Below, piece by piece: positions 38,901 through 48,778 of a stretch of 64,000 nucleotides of DNA (positions are counted from its first letter, which is position 1; each line of letters begins with the position of its first letter). The notes beneath the pieces were generated by a model. The model was not told the origin of the DNA. It saw only the letters and a program-made list of their open reading frames with translations, and ran no database searches. A program made the translations under genes and the position numbers. The stretch lies in contig JAVLUZ010000577.1 in assembly GCA_036768485.1 (NCBI GenBank), positions 310,001 to 374,000 on the forward strand, in the 5' to 3' direction. The stretch is from Mermis nigrescens (Eukaryota > Nematoda > Enoplea > Mermithida > Mermithidae).

Positions 38901-41151
38901 AAATCCTATATCTGCCACTGAGTGCTCTTGACGCGTACCTATAATTTTTCAAGCCCCAAAAGACAATGAACACTTTTAAGACCTGGACTCCCAGAGTTCC
39001 TATGTTGTACATGTTAGAAAATTATCTTGGTGTTGAATAATTAATGAGTTCAACATTTGTCTACATTTTTCATTTTTTATGCAAGATGCATTCAAGTAAT
39101 AAGCAACTTGACCGAAAAAATATTGTTATATTTTATAACCATATACGTACATACATATGTATGTATATATGAATTATATACGGTCACTTTAAGCCTGGCT
39201 TATTTGTTTTATAGAAAGCCGATAAAAGTCCCGATTATGCAGACTTTACTGGCTGAAGACAGGCTTGAGCCTAGCTTGTTTCCAAAATTTTGAAGAAAAC
39301 ATGATTCAGAATCAAATCCGGCTTATGCCTGGTTTAATCCTCACTTTTATTAAAACTGGCTTAAGCCAGGCTAGGCGAAGCTAAGCTTAAGCCTGACTTA
39401 TTATTTAAGCATGGATTACTTTATATAAACCAGGCCGATGCAGTGATGTATCCATGAATGAAGCAAATGTATCAAGAAATAAATCTTATCAGTATAAGAC
39501 TGAATTCAGCTTAGTACGAAATAAAATAATTTACATTAACGAATCAAAACTTCAGCAAGACATTAAACAATACATAGATGATTAAAAAATACTGATTTGG
39601 TCCAGCTGATTTTTGAACTGATCGTGCCATATTGCACTTCTAATGTATCCAAGGAACAAGTTATACTGAAATTCGCATGCATTTAAGGTCTTCAACTCAT
39701 CCTCCAAAAGAAGAAAATGTACTATTCTTTAATTAGCTTACAAGCCGCGATTTGTAAAATCACTGCTACTCTGATAAAATAAAAAATAGTCACGTTATCC
39801 CAGCCAAGCTTGACGTTTTTTTTATTTTCACCATACATGGGCAGCACCGAAATTCTGGGGTGCAAGATTTTTCAAAGATCAAAAAATGGCCTTGAAAATA
39901 GTGGTATGGCGGAAAAACACCATTTTCAACGTTTCCCATCGAGCACTATCCATTGGCATCAAAAAATTGCGAAAAAAACGAGAAAAAATTTTAAAAATTG
40001 AATTACGGGGGGATATTTTGGTTTCCAGGGGGTATTTTGGTTTCACAAGGGGTTGCATGCCCCTAAACCCACCACGCCCACGTTTGGTTTTCACTCCCTA
40101 TGACCCCGACTTCTGTAGTATGGTTCTAGGTACATAAATATTGTAACTAATCAGTCAAATCAATAAAGCAAATAAATTAGTACAAAATATAATTGTAAGT
40201 CATGTCACCACACCTGGGCGTGGGGGTCGGGGGGTATGCACCCCAGAAATTAAAATACCCCCCCCAGAAATCGAAATACCCCCTCCCAGAATTCGATTTT
40301 TGGAAATTTTTTTCGTTTTTTTCGCAATTTTCTGATGCAAATGGATAGCGCTTGATGAGAAACGTCGAAAAATGGTGTTTTTATCGCCATACCACCATTT
40401 TTAAGGCCATTTTTTGACCTTCAAAAAATCTTGCACCTCCCCAGAATTTTCTTGCTGCCTACGTATGCATGTCACTATTACAAACAGCTATGCCTAAAGA
40501 ACATTTTTCAATGAATGCATCGAATTTTAGCGTTATAACACCCTAACAAATTTAAAGACTCAATGAGTTAATTCGCTATAAACAATGAGCTTCAAGAAAT
40601 TACTGATGCATCGGACCCATACACCATCCGTACTGTGCACACTAATAATTAGACACGTGTGGCATGGGGGCCTACAGATTATCAGAATGGATATAAAGTA
40701 ATTAAAAAATGTAACTAAAATAAAACAATAATATTCGGAAAATAAGTAATGCCAACCAAAATGCACAAAATCTTTTTTTCAAAAGAATTTCACAAAGTCA
40801 TCTACACATTGTGCATTAAAGTATTTTTGGGGTTTTTAAACGTCTGTCGATAAGACAAGGTAAGTTTTTGAAATATTCCTGACTCCTCTCTCACACAGGC
40901 GGACCTGCAGATCAGATGCAGCAGATTCAAAACGAAATGACGACTCACACTTTTATATCAGTCTCAGGGATTCGAATCTTGATGCAGGTTATTATTGTTA
41001 CAGTAATTAGCATGGTTATAGAAATAGGTACAATTAAGTCGATTAAATTTTGAGCAAAAAACCGAACACGCAATTCGTTCTTTCGTTTCAATTTCCTCTC
41101 CACCGTGAGTTTTGCGTTCTGTTTAACCGGGCATTCAAGAATTTCCAAGTC
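26774..41151 (-). CDS. Presenilin-like aspartyl protease (gamma-secretase catalytic subunit), 8 exons, 5' incomplete
   Basis: Presenilin is the membrane-embedded aspartyl protease of gamma-secretase, which cleaves Notch and other type I proteins. Minus-strand exons are 41151-40949 (TM1, [20 protein letters not shown]), 37109-36983 (TM2), 36922-36855 (TM3), 35491-35298 (TM4-6; start may be 35520), 34307-34209 ([13 protein letters not shown]...IPALIY), 33834-33628 (acidic/basic hydrophilic loop), 32555-32410 (TM7, [15 protein letters not shown]) and 26929-26774 ([13 protein letters not shown], the PAL motif, then stop). Splice sites are GT/AG and the phases chain to 1200 nt, about 399 aa. The TM7 GLGD aspartate and PAL are intact. 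The TM6 aspartate is kept but preceded by Trp (WD, not YD). TM4 is diverged, and the loop before DWN in TM7-8 is longer than usual. The 5480-bp last intron carries a satellite-like array. The N-terminal exon was not found. This could be a fast-evolving single orthologue or a divergent paralogue. Confidence 0.9.
28000..29600. repeat. Degenerate tandem array, about 175-bp period
   Basis: The phrase 'ggaggtgtaaagt' (variants at 28049, 28215, 28577, 28948, 29121, 29299, 29449 and 29579) alternates with a 'cactcaata..gag' motif and with 'gtcaacttctccagttatgaa' (variants near 28281, 28447, 28812, 28988, 29166 and 29322). Spacing is mostly 150-190 bp. The units are strongly diverged, so this is an old satellite. 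It fills part of the last presenilin intron. Confidence 0.75.
29610..31330. other. Presenilin last intron, unassigned
   Basis: AT-rich sequence with a 'ggcgcgcagcgcc' scrap near 31205 that resembles the hAT interior palindrome. No exon with presenilin-like sequence and no other gene was recognised. Confidence 0.4.
31339..31607 (-). mobile_element. CA...TG MITE (269 bp), 8-bp TSD
   Basis: Reverse-orientation complete copy: CACACCTGGGCGTGG at one end and TTGCTGCCCACGTATG at the other. Perfect GTAATACC at 31331-31338 and 31608-31615. Inserted in the last presenilin intron. Confidence 0.95.
33168..33393 (+). mobile_element. CA...TG MITE, older copy
   Basis: Left end decayed to TAATAGGTGGGCAGC, right end CCACGTCCACGTCTG. 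Flanks GATCTGAC / GTCTGACT agree with a shifted or mutated duplication. Lies in the presenilin intron between the loop exon and the GLGD exon. Confidence 0.8.
35857..35952. repeat. Microsatellite (TAAA)n then (TA)n
   Basis: About six TAAA units run into an uninterrupted TA tract of roughly 70 bp, inside the presenilin intron between the TM3 and TM4-6 exons. Confidence 0.97.
37220..38350. other. Presenilin TM1-TM2 intron, unassigned
   Basis: Contains a 'ggcgcttcgcgtc' scrap near 37818. A 33-codon hydrophobic open stretch immediately upstream of the TM2 exon (37110-37217) could be read as an exon extension, but the TM1 exon phase and the family pattern favour the acceptor at 37109. Confidence 0.5.
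38360..38590 (-). mobile_element. CA...TG MITE, 7 of 8 bp TSD
   Basis: Reverse-orientation copy from CATACCTGAGCGTGTGG to GCCGCTTACCTATG. Flanks GTGGGGAG and GTGGGGAA. Confidence 0.9.
38597..38925 (-). mobile_element. hAT-family fragment
   Basis: Contains 'ttggcgagataaagaatag', 'ggccgtcagtaatcgc', 'ttcgcacaaaattgtc', 'ccttaggaaaatcctatatc' and the end TGCCACTG. This is one end of a reverse-orientation copy abutting the MITE at 38360-38590. Confidence 0.7.
39185..39440. repeat. Palindromic 'ttaagcctggctta' cluster
   Basis: Many overlapping, partly palindromic variants of TTAAGCCTGGCTTA (for example 'ctggcttaagccagg' near 39355). No ends or coding capacity. Nature unknown. Confidence 0.6.
39832..40086 (+). 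mobile_element. CA...TG MITE, 7 of 8 bp TSD
   Basis: CATACATGGGCAGC to CCACGCCCACGTTTG, flanked by ATTTTCAC and GTTTTCAC. Lies in the presenilin TM1-TM2 intron. Confidence 0.92.
40209..40467 (-). mobile_element. CA...TG MITE (259 bp), 8-bp TSD
   Basis: Reverse-orientation complete copy, CACACCTGGGCGTGG to GCTGCCTACGTATG, perfect duplication CATGTCAC at 40201-40208 and 40468-40475. It stands in opposite orientation about 120 bp from the copy at 39832-40086. Confidence 0.95.
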
Positions 41152-41409
41152 CTGAGTAAGAGAAAAGCGGTCATAAAATATCGTGTATTAATATCGAATA
41201 TTTCTATTAATGTTGTTTGTCGAACAAGTAGAATTCTGATGCGATAGGAAATAGGAGAAAACATCTAAGGAACGCGATAAGCCGACATTTTTATTCTACG
41301 CAGAGTCCGATCAATAGTCTGTTTCAAAATTCTTGAGACTTTTTTAAACTATGGTGATTCGGAAGTATTGAACTATTCAGCCAATCGGCAAAGAGCAGAT
41401 TCTTAGTAC

Positions 41410-42420
41410 CAGTGGCGGATCTAGGATTTTCCTAAGGGGGGGGCGGTATCCCGATTTTTCCAAAAACAGTCAAAAATAGGTCCGAAAATTTGCCCTTAAC
41501 GCGCGAAATAGCATTTTTCGGTGTTTTACATTGTATACTTTTGTGCGAAGAAAATCCTTAAATTTATTTGACTTTAACAAAAATCTGGCTCGAAGCGCCG
41601 AAAAATATGTGAAATTAAGGCGGATAGACGTCTAGAAGCATGATTTACTGCTTGGTTTCCTGTATTTATAGTATTTGATGCAAAACATCGAAAATTTTAA
41701 TTGAAAATAGAAGAAAACTATGCAAAAATAGCGGTTTCTGTTGTTAGAATTGTTTTGAAACCTATATACATGAACAGGAAATGGCTTCCAGGCAGTGGTT
41801 TTTTGTGCCAGGTCCATTTGTACATTTACAAAGATGGTCCTAAAACTCTTTTTACATTTTTTACACACAAATTTATGGGTATTACGATATTGTACGGTAG
41901 CGACTTTAGTGTGGTAAAAACATTTGTTCGACCTTTGGTAGTGTATTTTGGAGTGTATTTTGGCTGATTCCTGGTTTTATTAGGGCAAAAATCATTAAGA
42001 ACCGTCTTAAGACGGCGCGGAGCGCTGAAAAATTTGACATTTTTCCTTTCGAAATGCGATTTCTGCTATTATAAAGATATATAGGACACGAAATTACTCA
42101 TTTTGGCGCGAAGCGCCAAAAATGTTTGCGAATTTCAGACGTTTTTTTGCAGTTTTTGTCTTCATAAAAATCTTTATACATGTACAAAGACGGTCATAAA
42201 AAGTCTTTGTACATCGGGAAAAATCTTTGCCGAATACAAAACACAACCGTGCTTCCAGGTCTCCAAGAAAGTAAATGAATGTCATGCGCCGGAAAAATTT
42301 TAAAAATTATGGTCACTTATGGCCAAAAATCATTACAAATTGCATATCCATTCTATATATCGCTGAATATTTTTGGCCAATGGGGGGGCGGCCGCCCCCG
42401 CCCCCTTAAATCCGCCCCTG
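41410..42420 (+). mobile_element. Non-autonomous hAT element (1011 bp), 8-bp TSD
   Basis: Reference copy for this family. It begins CAGTGGCGGATCTAGGATTT and ends AAATCCGCCCCTG, with CTTAGTAC at 41402-41409 and 42421-42428. The interior is non-coding and rich in short palindromes (GGCGCGAAGCGCC near 42109; 'tgtacaaag..ctttgtaca' pairs). These palindromes recur throughout the window and trace back to this family. No transposase frame. Confidence 0.95.
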
Positions 42421-42429
42421 CTTAGTACC

Positions 42430-43430
42430 CACCTCTCGCATCAACTGATACGCTAATTAAACAATGAGTTGTGTAACATTTTAATTTTCGCCGCCGCTTC
42501 CAAAGCGGTCTAGCGGTAGCAGGGTTGCCAAGTGCTCCAGTCAAAAAAACCCCAATTTTAACCTCAAACTGCCTAAAAAACCCCAACCAAATGGTTAAGC
42601 ATAGGCGCAAAAAAACCTCAATCACTAAAAAATGCTACCAACGGCCTCAAAAAATCCCAAACTGGGGGAAAATCCCCAAATTGGCATTCCTGAGCGGTAG
42701 TACCACTCACTTCACAACGAGAAACGTAGTTCGACTTTGATTGGTTGAATTTTTATTGCTTTCGACTCACCCTACTGCAGAAAAAGTCGAAGTGTTTTGA
42801 AACAGACTTATTTTATAGGATTTCCGTAGAGGTGGTGTAGGTACTTCAAGTTTTCTGAACAAAGCAGTCATAAATATGTTCTCGCTATGCGAAAACCTTT
42901 CTCCACAATTTTCCGGCAGAAATGATCACTTCTGATGCAAAAAACTTTTCAAAGAAATTTTGATTCTTCTAAAAGTTTGTACGGAAAAACCTGCATTCGT
43001 TTTAGAAATTTCGTTTAACAAAACAATCCGGTAAGAGCACCAAAGAAATTTGGAGAAGAAGATTGAGTGAAGTGGTCCAGCACTCGACCATCTCAGATTC
43101 TAATAAAATTTTGCGTGTATGTACTCTAGTCTCAAACGAACCTCTGCAAAATTTTTTCTCATAAATCTGAGAATCAGGCAGTCAGAACCTAAAACGAAAC
43201 CCTGCTCTGTATTAATTAATTTCACGGAAACCTTAAAAACCCGTTACTTTGAAATTGCATTGTAGCCGAATCAGGCCATATTAACCGTTGAATTTTGTCA
43301 GCGAAGACAATTTTTGCCCTCTTTTAAACTATAGTAAGACTAACTTTATTGTTCTTTGTTCTACCGTTGTTATTGTCATGTAAACTCGTTGCGAAAAAGT
43401 GACTTTTTAAAATTATTTCAAACTTTAGCC
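42430..43430. other. Unassigned stretch with 'acctcaaa' repeat
   Basis: 42530-42690 is a 'gttgccaag...aaaaaaacctcaa...ccccaaattggc' segment related to the repeats at 18935 and 22380. The remainder, up to the next MITE, shows nothing recognisable. It lies upstream of the known presenilin exons, and the missing first exon could be here but I cannot identify it. Confidence 0.4.
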
Positions 43431-43439
43431 AGTTATTAC

Positions 43440-43707
43440 CATAGGTGGGCGGCACCAAAATTCTGGGGGGAGGGGTGCAAGATTTTTCAAAGGTCAAAAC
43501 ATGACCTTAAAAATGCTAGTATGGCGAAAAAACACCATTTTTCAACGTTCCTCAGCAAGCACGATCCATTGGCATCAAAAAATTGCGAAAAAGAACAACA
43601 AAATGTTCAAAAATTGAATTCTGGGGAGGGGGATATTTTGATTTCTGGGGGGATATTTTGGTTCCTCGGGGGCTGCATACCCCCCGAACCCCCCACGCCC
43701 AGGTATG
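43440..43707 (+). mobile_element. CA...TG MITE (268 bp), 8-bp TSD
   Basis: CATAGGTGGGCGGC to CCACGCCCAGGTATG, perfect duplication GTTATTAC at 43432-43439 and 43708-43715. Confidence 0.95.
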
Positions 43708-44311
43708 GTTATTACTCTCTAACGAGAAAAGCTTTCATTTTGCTATTTCACGAGTAAAACGAGCATAATATTGTGCTCTGTCTAAATATCAGATAGCAGA
43801 TTATAAGATATCCGCAGTATAAAGATATAATCGAGCAAACTTTAAAAAATCTAAAATAATACAAATCTTACAATTTTCAGCTGAATTTTTCTCAAAAATA
43901 CTTATCCTTCAAGTATTTCTTTTTGGTACCATTAGAAGGAGCAACTTTTTTCTACCGTAATCACGTTAAATCGGCGTGGGCACTCAAACTAACGCTTCAA
44001 ATAAACGGCCGCAAAGGTTAGTGTAGTGACCAAAAATTTACCTAATTGTTAAGAATACTTTCTGTAAGACTTGACTTGAGATTGAACATGTCAAAAATTA
44101 ACCTCCTCTGATTTTACCATATATTATGTAGATTTTGACGCTGAGTTCAATAGCGCGACATACTTTTCTTGAAAACAAATATTCGTTGTGTAAAAAAGAG
44201 TGTAAAGCATAAAAACAATCGTTTTTTCAAGTTTTACGGGGTATAGCATATTTCATCAAAACTCAGGATCACTGTGTGAAGATTTAATAATTCATTTTTA
44301 TTTGAAAAGTG

Positions 44312-44524
44312 GGATCTAGTATACAATTTACCCACCACTGTTTTTTAGCCGATTCAAATAAGCTACAGTGACCAAACTTTACACAAAAATTATCAAACAC
44401 GTTCTGACTCGCATCAATAAAAATAGTGTTGGTCACTGTAGCTTATTTGAATCTACAGTGTTGGTCACTGTAGCTTATTCGAATCGGCTAAAAAACGGTG
44501 GCGGGTAAATTGTATACTAGATCC
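44312..44524. mobile_element. Long-TIR MITE (213 bp), 8-bp TSD
   Basis: Arms of about 64 bp (44312-44375 and 44461-44524) are inverted copies with about three mismatches, beginning GGATCTAGTATACAATTTAC. GAAAAGTG flanks both sides. The centre carries an extra inverted copy of 'tcactgtagcttattt'. No coding capacity. Confidence 0.92.
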
Positions 44525-44529
44525 GAAAA

Positions 44530-45825
44530 GTGGATAATTTTTACATTTTGTAAGCTTAAATTAAGCTTACAATATTTTTCAATATGTTTTGATATGATTA
44601 GAAACATAAAACATTTACAATTTTGACTCCAATATTTTCGATATAATTTCAATATACCATATGCAGGCCATTGTCCATGTTATGATATTTTATAGCTCAT
44701 TACTAAAGACTTTCCTAGGAAAAACTAAAAGGACCACTTTTTGAGCAACAAGTGTTGGTATGCTAAGAAGTTGCCGAAATTTGAAGAAATAACCTCGTGT
44801 CACAACATTTTACCGCTAATATTTGGGCAATCTTTTATACTGCATCGTGGCGTTGGCTCATAAATCAAGAGCTTATAAATGCGTGAAAAAATTATAAAAA
44901 ATTTTAACTTCTTAAGTAACAAACCTTTAACGCGAACGTGGTGTGCTGAAAAATAATGAAATTTATGGAATTTTACTTTTAAAAAAATGGCCGCAGTTCA
45001 AAAAGAATTTTAAAATAATCAAAGGACCGCTTTTGGAATTGCACATATCTAAGTGAATATGGTGTGCTGAAGAGAGAATCTAAATTAGACTATTCTGACT
45101 AAAAATTTCAGGATATTTTCTTATTGACATTGTTTGAGATAAGACGAATGTCATTCACACTACAGGTAACTTTTAAGTTTTATCATCACTTTATAAGAAA
45201 AACAAAAAATAATATGCCCACGTTTTGAGCGACAGACGTCAAATCAAACGGAGACACTGTAAAATTAACAAATTAATAGATCTGTGACTTGTGTCAACGC
45301 AGCAATGTATTTTCCTATTTTCATAGGTACTTTTATACATTTGATTCATCCTTTGGTGTGTGAGATGTTGCTGAGGCCTTTTTGAGAATGGAGAGAAAAA
45401 GATAATGGGCGCTTTTAATTATATAGACATAAGGAAGTCGATTTGCTTGAAACTGTCAAATTTAGAATAAATTTTACTTAAAATAGCAACACACTTTCTT
45501 ATTCTACTTCGAAGTACACACGAATTTATTTTAATCACTAAAAAACATTGTTAGTGATATAACTAAATTTTTTCTTGCTGCTCAAAACGTAGTAATTTAG
45601 TTCTTCAGTTTTCCTCAGAGACTAATAAGTGTTATTTAAGAAAAAAACCTTAACGATTTTTGGTCAGAATTGCTTAAATTGAAAATCAGCCCATGTATGG
45701 TCGCCGCAGTGCGAACGATGAATAGAAAAACTTTTACGTGTTGACTCAAAATCCTCTCACTTTGATATTTTTATCTTTTTCATTTTTTTCTCCTAAAAGT
45801 TACTTGTAGTCGAATGACAACCAAC
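44530..45825. other. Unassigned AT-rich stretch
   Basis: Many loosely similar 'tgagcgacaaa..gtgtgctgaag' phrases hint at an old repeat, but I cannot define a unit. No gene seen. Confidence 0.4.
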
Positions 45826-45826
45826 T

Positions 45827-46013
45827 TATAACTAGGGACCGGATTTTTAGGTGCAAAAAGTGGGCCGAATAGGTGCAAAGCATCGGCCAAATAGGTACAA
45901 AGCATCGGTCAAATTAGGTGCAAAACAGGCTCAAACTGTGAAAAGATCTTCACAAAATAGAGCTTTCTGGTGCTAGCACATAAAAATCCGGTCTCTACTT
46001 ATAACATAACAAT
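45827..46013. mobile_element. TTATAA-ended TIR element, short copy (187 bp)
   Basis: TTATAACTAGGGACCGGATT at the left and the inverse of TTATAAGTAGAGACCGGATT at the right, matching the 9383-10033 element. The interior repeats 'ataggtgcaaagcatcgg' about three times. Confidence 0.8.
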
Positions 46014-46280
46014 TTTAATAAGAAAATATCTCGACACTTTAAGTCAAATAGTCCAACTTTGATCATTTCTTAGCACACTGTGATCTCTTTACACATGCGT
46101 AACTCGAAAAGCGGTCTTTTTAGTTTCATTACTATAAAAGCCTCTATTGATAGGCTATAAAATATAATATGAACAACGGCCTGCATATGGTAGGTAAACG
46201 CGCTATAATGAAAATTATCGAAAAAATTGAAGTCAAAATTGTAAAGTTTTATGTTTATAATCATATCACAAAAGTATAAT

Positions 46281-46326
46281 CGCATGCTACCCTAGACCGC
46301 AAATTTGCGGTCTAGGGTAGCATGCG
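46281..46326. repeat. 46-bp perfect palindrome
   Basis: CGCATGCTACCCTAGACCGC followed by AAA is immediately followed by its exact reverse complement, without any spacer (23+23 bp). It lies about 540 bp from the stop codon of the leftmost Polinton gene. Confidence 0.97.
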
Positions 46327-46860
46327 TATGCAAAATATAGGTACATATGTTTTGTGCCCAGTTTTCGTGTTATGTAAACAAGACTAGCTACACGTGTTTT
46401 GTGCGCAGTTTTCGTCAGTATCACGCAGTATAGTTGTATGTGATATGTGTGCGGCAGGCGGATAATCCAATTAATTAGGTAAATACAGTGGGGTGTAGCA
46501 GGCGTCTTTCGCTGTTTTTTCAAGGTACAGTACTTTTCGTATTAAGTAAACAGTGCTGCTGGATAAAAATACCTACGTAAAATCACACGTTAATTAATAC
46601 CTGTACATACTAGCTTTATGTTTCTGGTACTTAGCCATGGACTGGTTTTACTCGCTGTCCATATTACTAGTGCTAAGTATCTTTATAAATTAATATGTTC
46701 ACTATGTGTAAATTATTTTATTATTGCACCAAGTCCTTCACCAAATGTAATAAATTAAATTATCATAAATCGTATAAATATTTCGCCAGCACTTGCATTA
46801 CAAGAGACGCCATCAGTCCAGTATTAAACAAGTATATCGCTGTATTTAAATAAAAGTGCA
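46327..46860. other. Left flank or left end of the Polinton
   Basis: A 25-bp direct repeat 'ttttgtgcNcagttttcgt' occurs at about 46349 and 46397. No gene. The left terminal repeat of the Polinton should be in or before this stretch, but I cannot define it without the matching right end. Confidence 0.35.
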
Positions 46861-46863
46861 CGC

Positions 46864-48682
46864 TTAAATTTTAAACGAAGTTTCAGGTAAGTTGAACTCA
46901 TCTATAAATAAACCATCATGATTTATTTCCTCTAAATCATCATCCAAATCTTGTGCGTCAGAAAGTAAGATCTTTCGTTCCCACTTACTTAAACCAACAT
47001 CGTCTAGCCCGCTGTTTGTTGGTTCTGGAGATGCGGGCGAGTCGAATGTAATCACTTGGTTGAACGGTTTTTTCTCGACTATAAGTGTATTGAAAATTTT
47101 CATAAAATCTTTTTAATTATTCAACAACAATAAAAATTTTATTTCATTATCAGTCTTAATGATTTTTTATTATACTAATTTAATTTTAAACGTTAAGGGC
47201 ACATTATTTTACATAACAATCTAATTAATAGTAATTTAATTTTAGACGAAAACATCACACGTATTATTTTACATAATTTCCTATTAATAAATTCAATACA
47301 AAAAAAATCAATATATTTTAAAAAAATCATTGTTGCTGTACTAATGATTTATTATTATACTAATTTAATTTTAGATGTTAAGGGTACATTATTTTACATA
47401 AGTATTAACAATCTGATTAATAGGCGGTGTAATAGTAATTTAATTTTAGACGATAACACCACAAATATTATTTTACATAAGTATTTATAAATAAATTGAA
47501 TATAAAAATCAATACATATTTTATAAATAATCATTGTTGTTGTACTTAATTTTGAAAAATATTAAAAAAATTTAATAAATTTTACCTTTAAAATATTTAA
47601 ATATTTTTTACCTTCGTCTATAGTGGCCTGGACTATGTCGTGACGTTTCACTTTTTTCAGTTGCTGAACACCTTCAACAACGTCGTCGGATTTTTTCTTT
47701 TTCGAAAGCTGGTAGCCGCATTCTAAATCAAAACCTTTAATTAGTAACTATAATTTGACTATAAACATAAACAGAAAAAATTACTTGTAAACAAAAATAG
47801 TTTAATATATATTTAGAAGAGTAATTTAGTTACGTGAATTATTTTATAAATTTCTTTTCTCACCTGGGCATTTGATGAAGCGTGTATCCAATTCGTTGCT
47901 TTCTCCTTTTAGCTTTATATCGTTCCCACGAAACCCAGGCTCGTTCGATTTCCAGTTGATAAAATCTTTAAAATCATGTATATAAAATAAAAAATGTAAT
48001 CCTAGAACCATGCGCAACAAGTGTTTTATTAAAATAAATTTAGACGATAAAAAGCACGCATATTATTTGCATAACTATTTTTTCACAAAAATGATTCAAT
48101 AAATGACAGTATACAATGACAATTCTAAAACAAAAAATTGTGGACATGATGAATATATTGTATTTTTATAAAAGTATTATTATTAATACTTGATATTTAA
48201 AAATAATATAAATAAAACTTATCAGCAAGAAAATTTTAAATTATAATAATTTAGAATGAAATTAACATACCTTGCACTTCCTTTATAGCCGCGTCGATAT
48301 ATTTCTGCTGATTTCGCCAGGCTTCAAACTGAGTCGGATTTAAACTGAATTTCTTGTTTTTCTCTTCGTTTTTAAATAACAGAATTTTGTCCGTTGTAAC
48401 GCCCGGTTCGACACTTGCCACAGTATCCCACGATAAATCAGTTTTATCAATCTTTAAGCCATATAGAAGGCCTTCCATGATTTGATTCGCTGCTTCTTTT
48501 AGTTTTTCGTACTGGCAGAGCATAAGACTTATCCCATTTTTAGTAGGATAAATCTTTTCTTTGCCATAACCAAGATACTGCTTACATTCGCGAAAGCCAA
48601 CATTAACGAAGTTGTTCCACCCTGAAACTATACAATAAATGCCTTTGCCTAATGCAAAATCATAACGACCTTTTTCCGTCAT
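46864..48682 (-). CDS. Tandem PC4-like ssDNA-binding protein (4 exons)
   Basis: Minus-strand exons 48682-48271, 47965-47864, 47722-47612 and 47108-46864, all joined in phase 1 with GT/AG sites, give 289 aa. Exon 1 has the PC4/p15 transcriptional-coactivator pattern: GKGIYCIVSGWNNFVNVGF, then KIYPTKNGISLMLCQYEKL (PC4 'GISL..eqw..L' strand-helix). A second half-copy follows, KKFSLNPTQFEAWRNQQKYI, again the strand-helix signature. PC4 proteins bind single-stranded DNA as dimers, so a tandem protein may do so alone. Downstream there is a CPxC pair across exons 2/3, a lysine-rich stretch and an acidic C-terminus (DAQDLDDDLEEI). It is divergent to the polymerase gene, with 934 bp between start codons. 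I infer a role in replication or transcription of the element. ATG 48682 was chosen; a splice acceptor immediately before it allows a 5' exon. Confidence 0.78.
47159..47550. repeat. Two tandem copies of a 185-bp unit in an intron
   Basis: Copy 1 starts 'atgattttttattatactaa' at 47159 and copy 2 starts 'atgatttattattatactaa' at 47344. Both contain two 'taatttaattttagacg...tattattttacataa' half-units and end 'aatcattgttgYtgtac'. A further decayed half-unit is at about 48039-48085 in another intron of the same gene. Confidence 0.88.
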
Positions 48683-48778
48683 ACTGAAATTTATTGAAAT
48701 AAAATTTAACACCGCCGCTGTTCGACTTAAATTTTATATAGAATGATTGACTTGGACCAAAAATTAACCAATTCTAAT

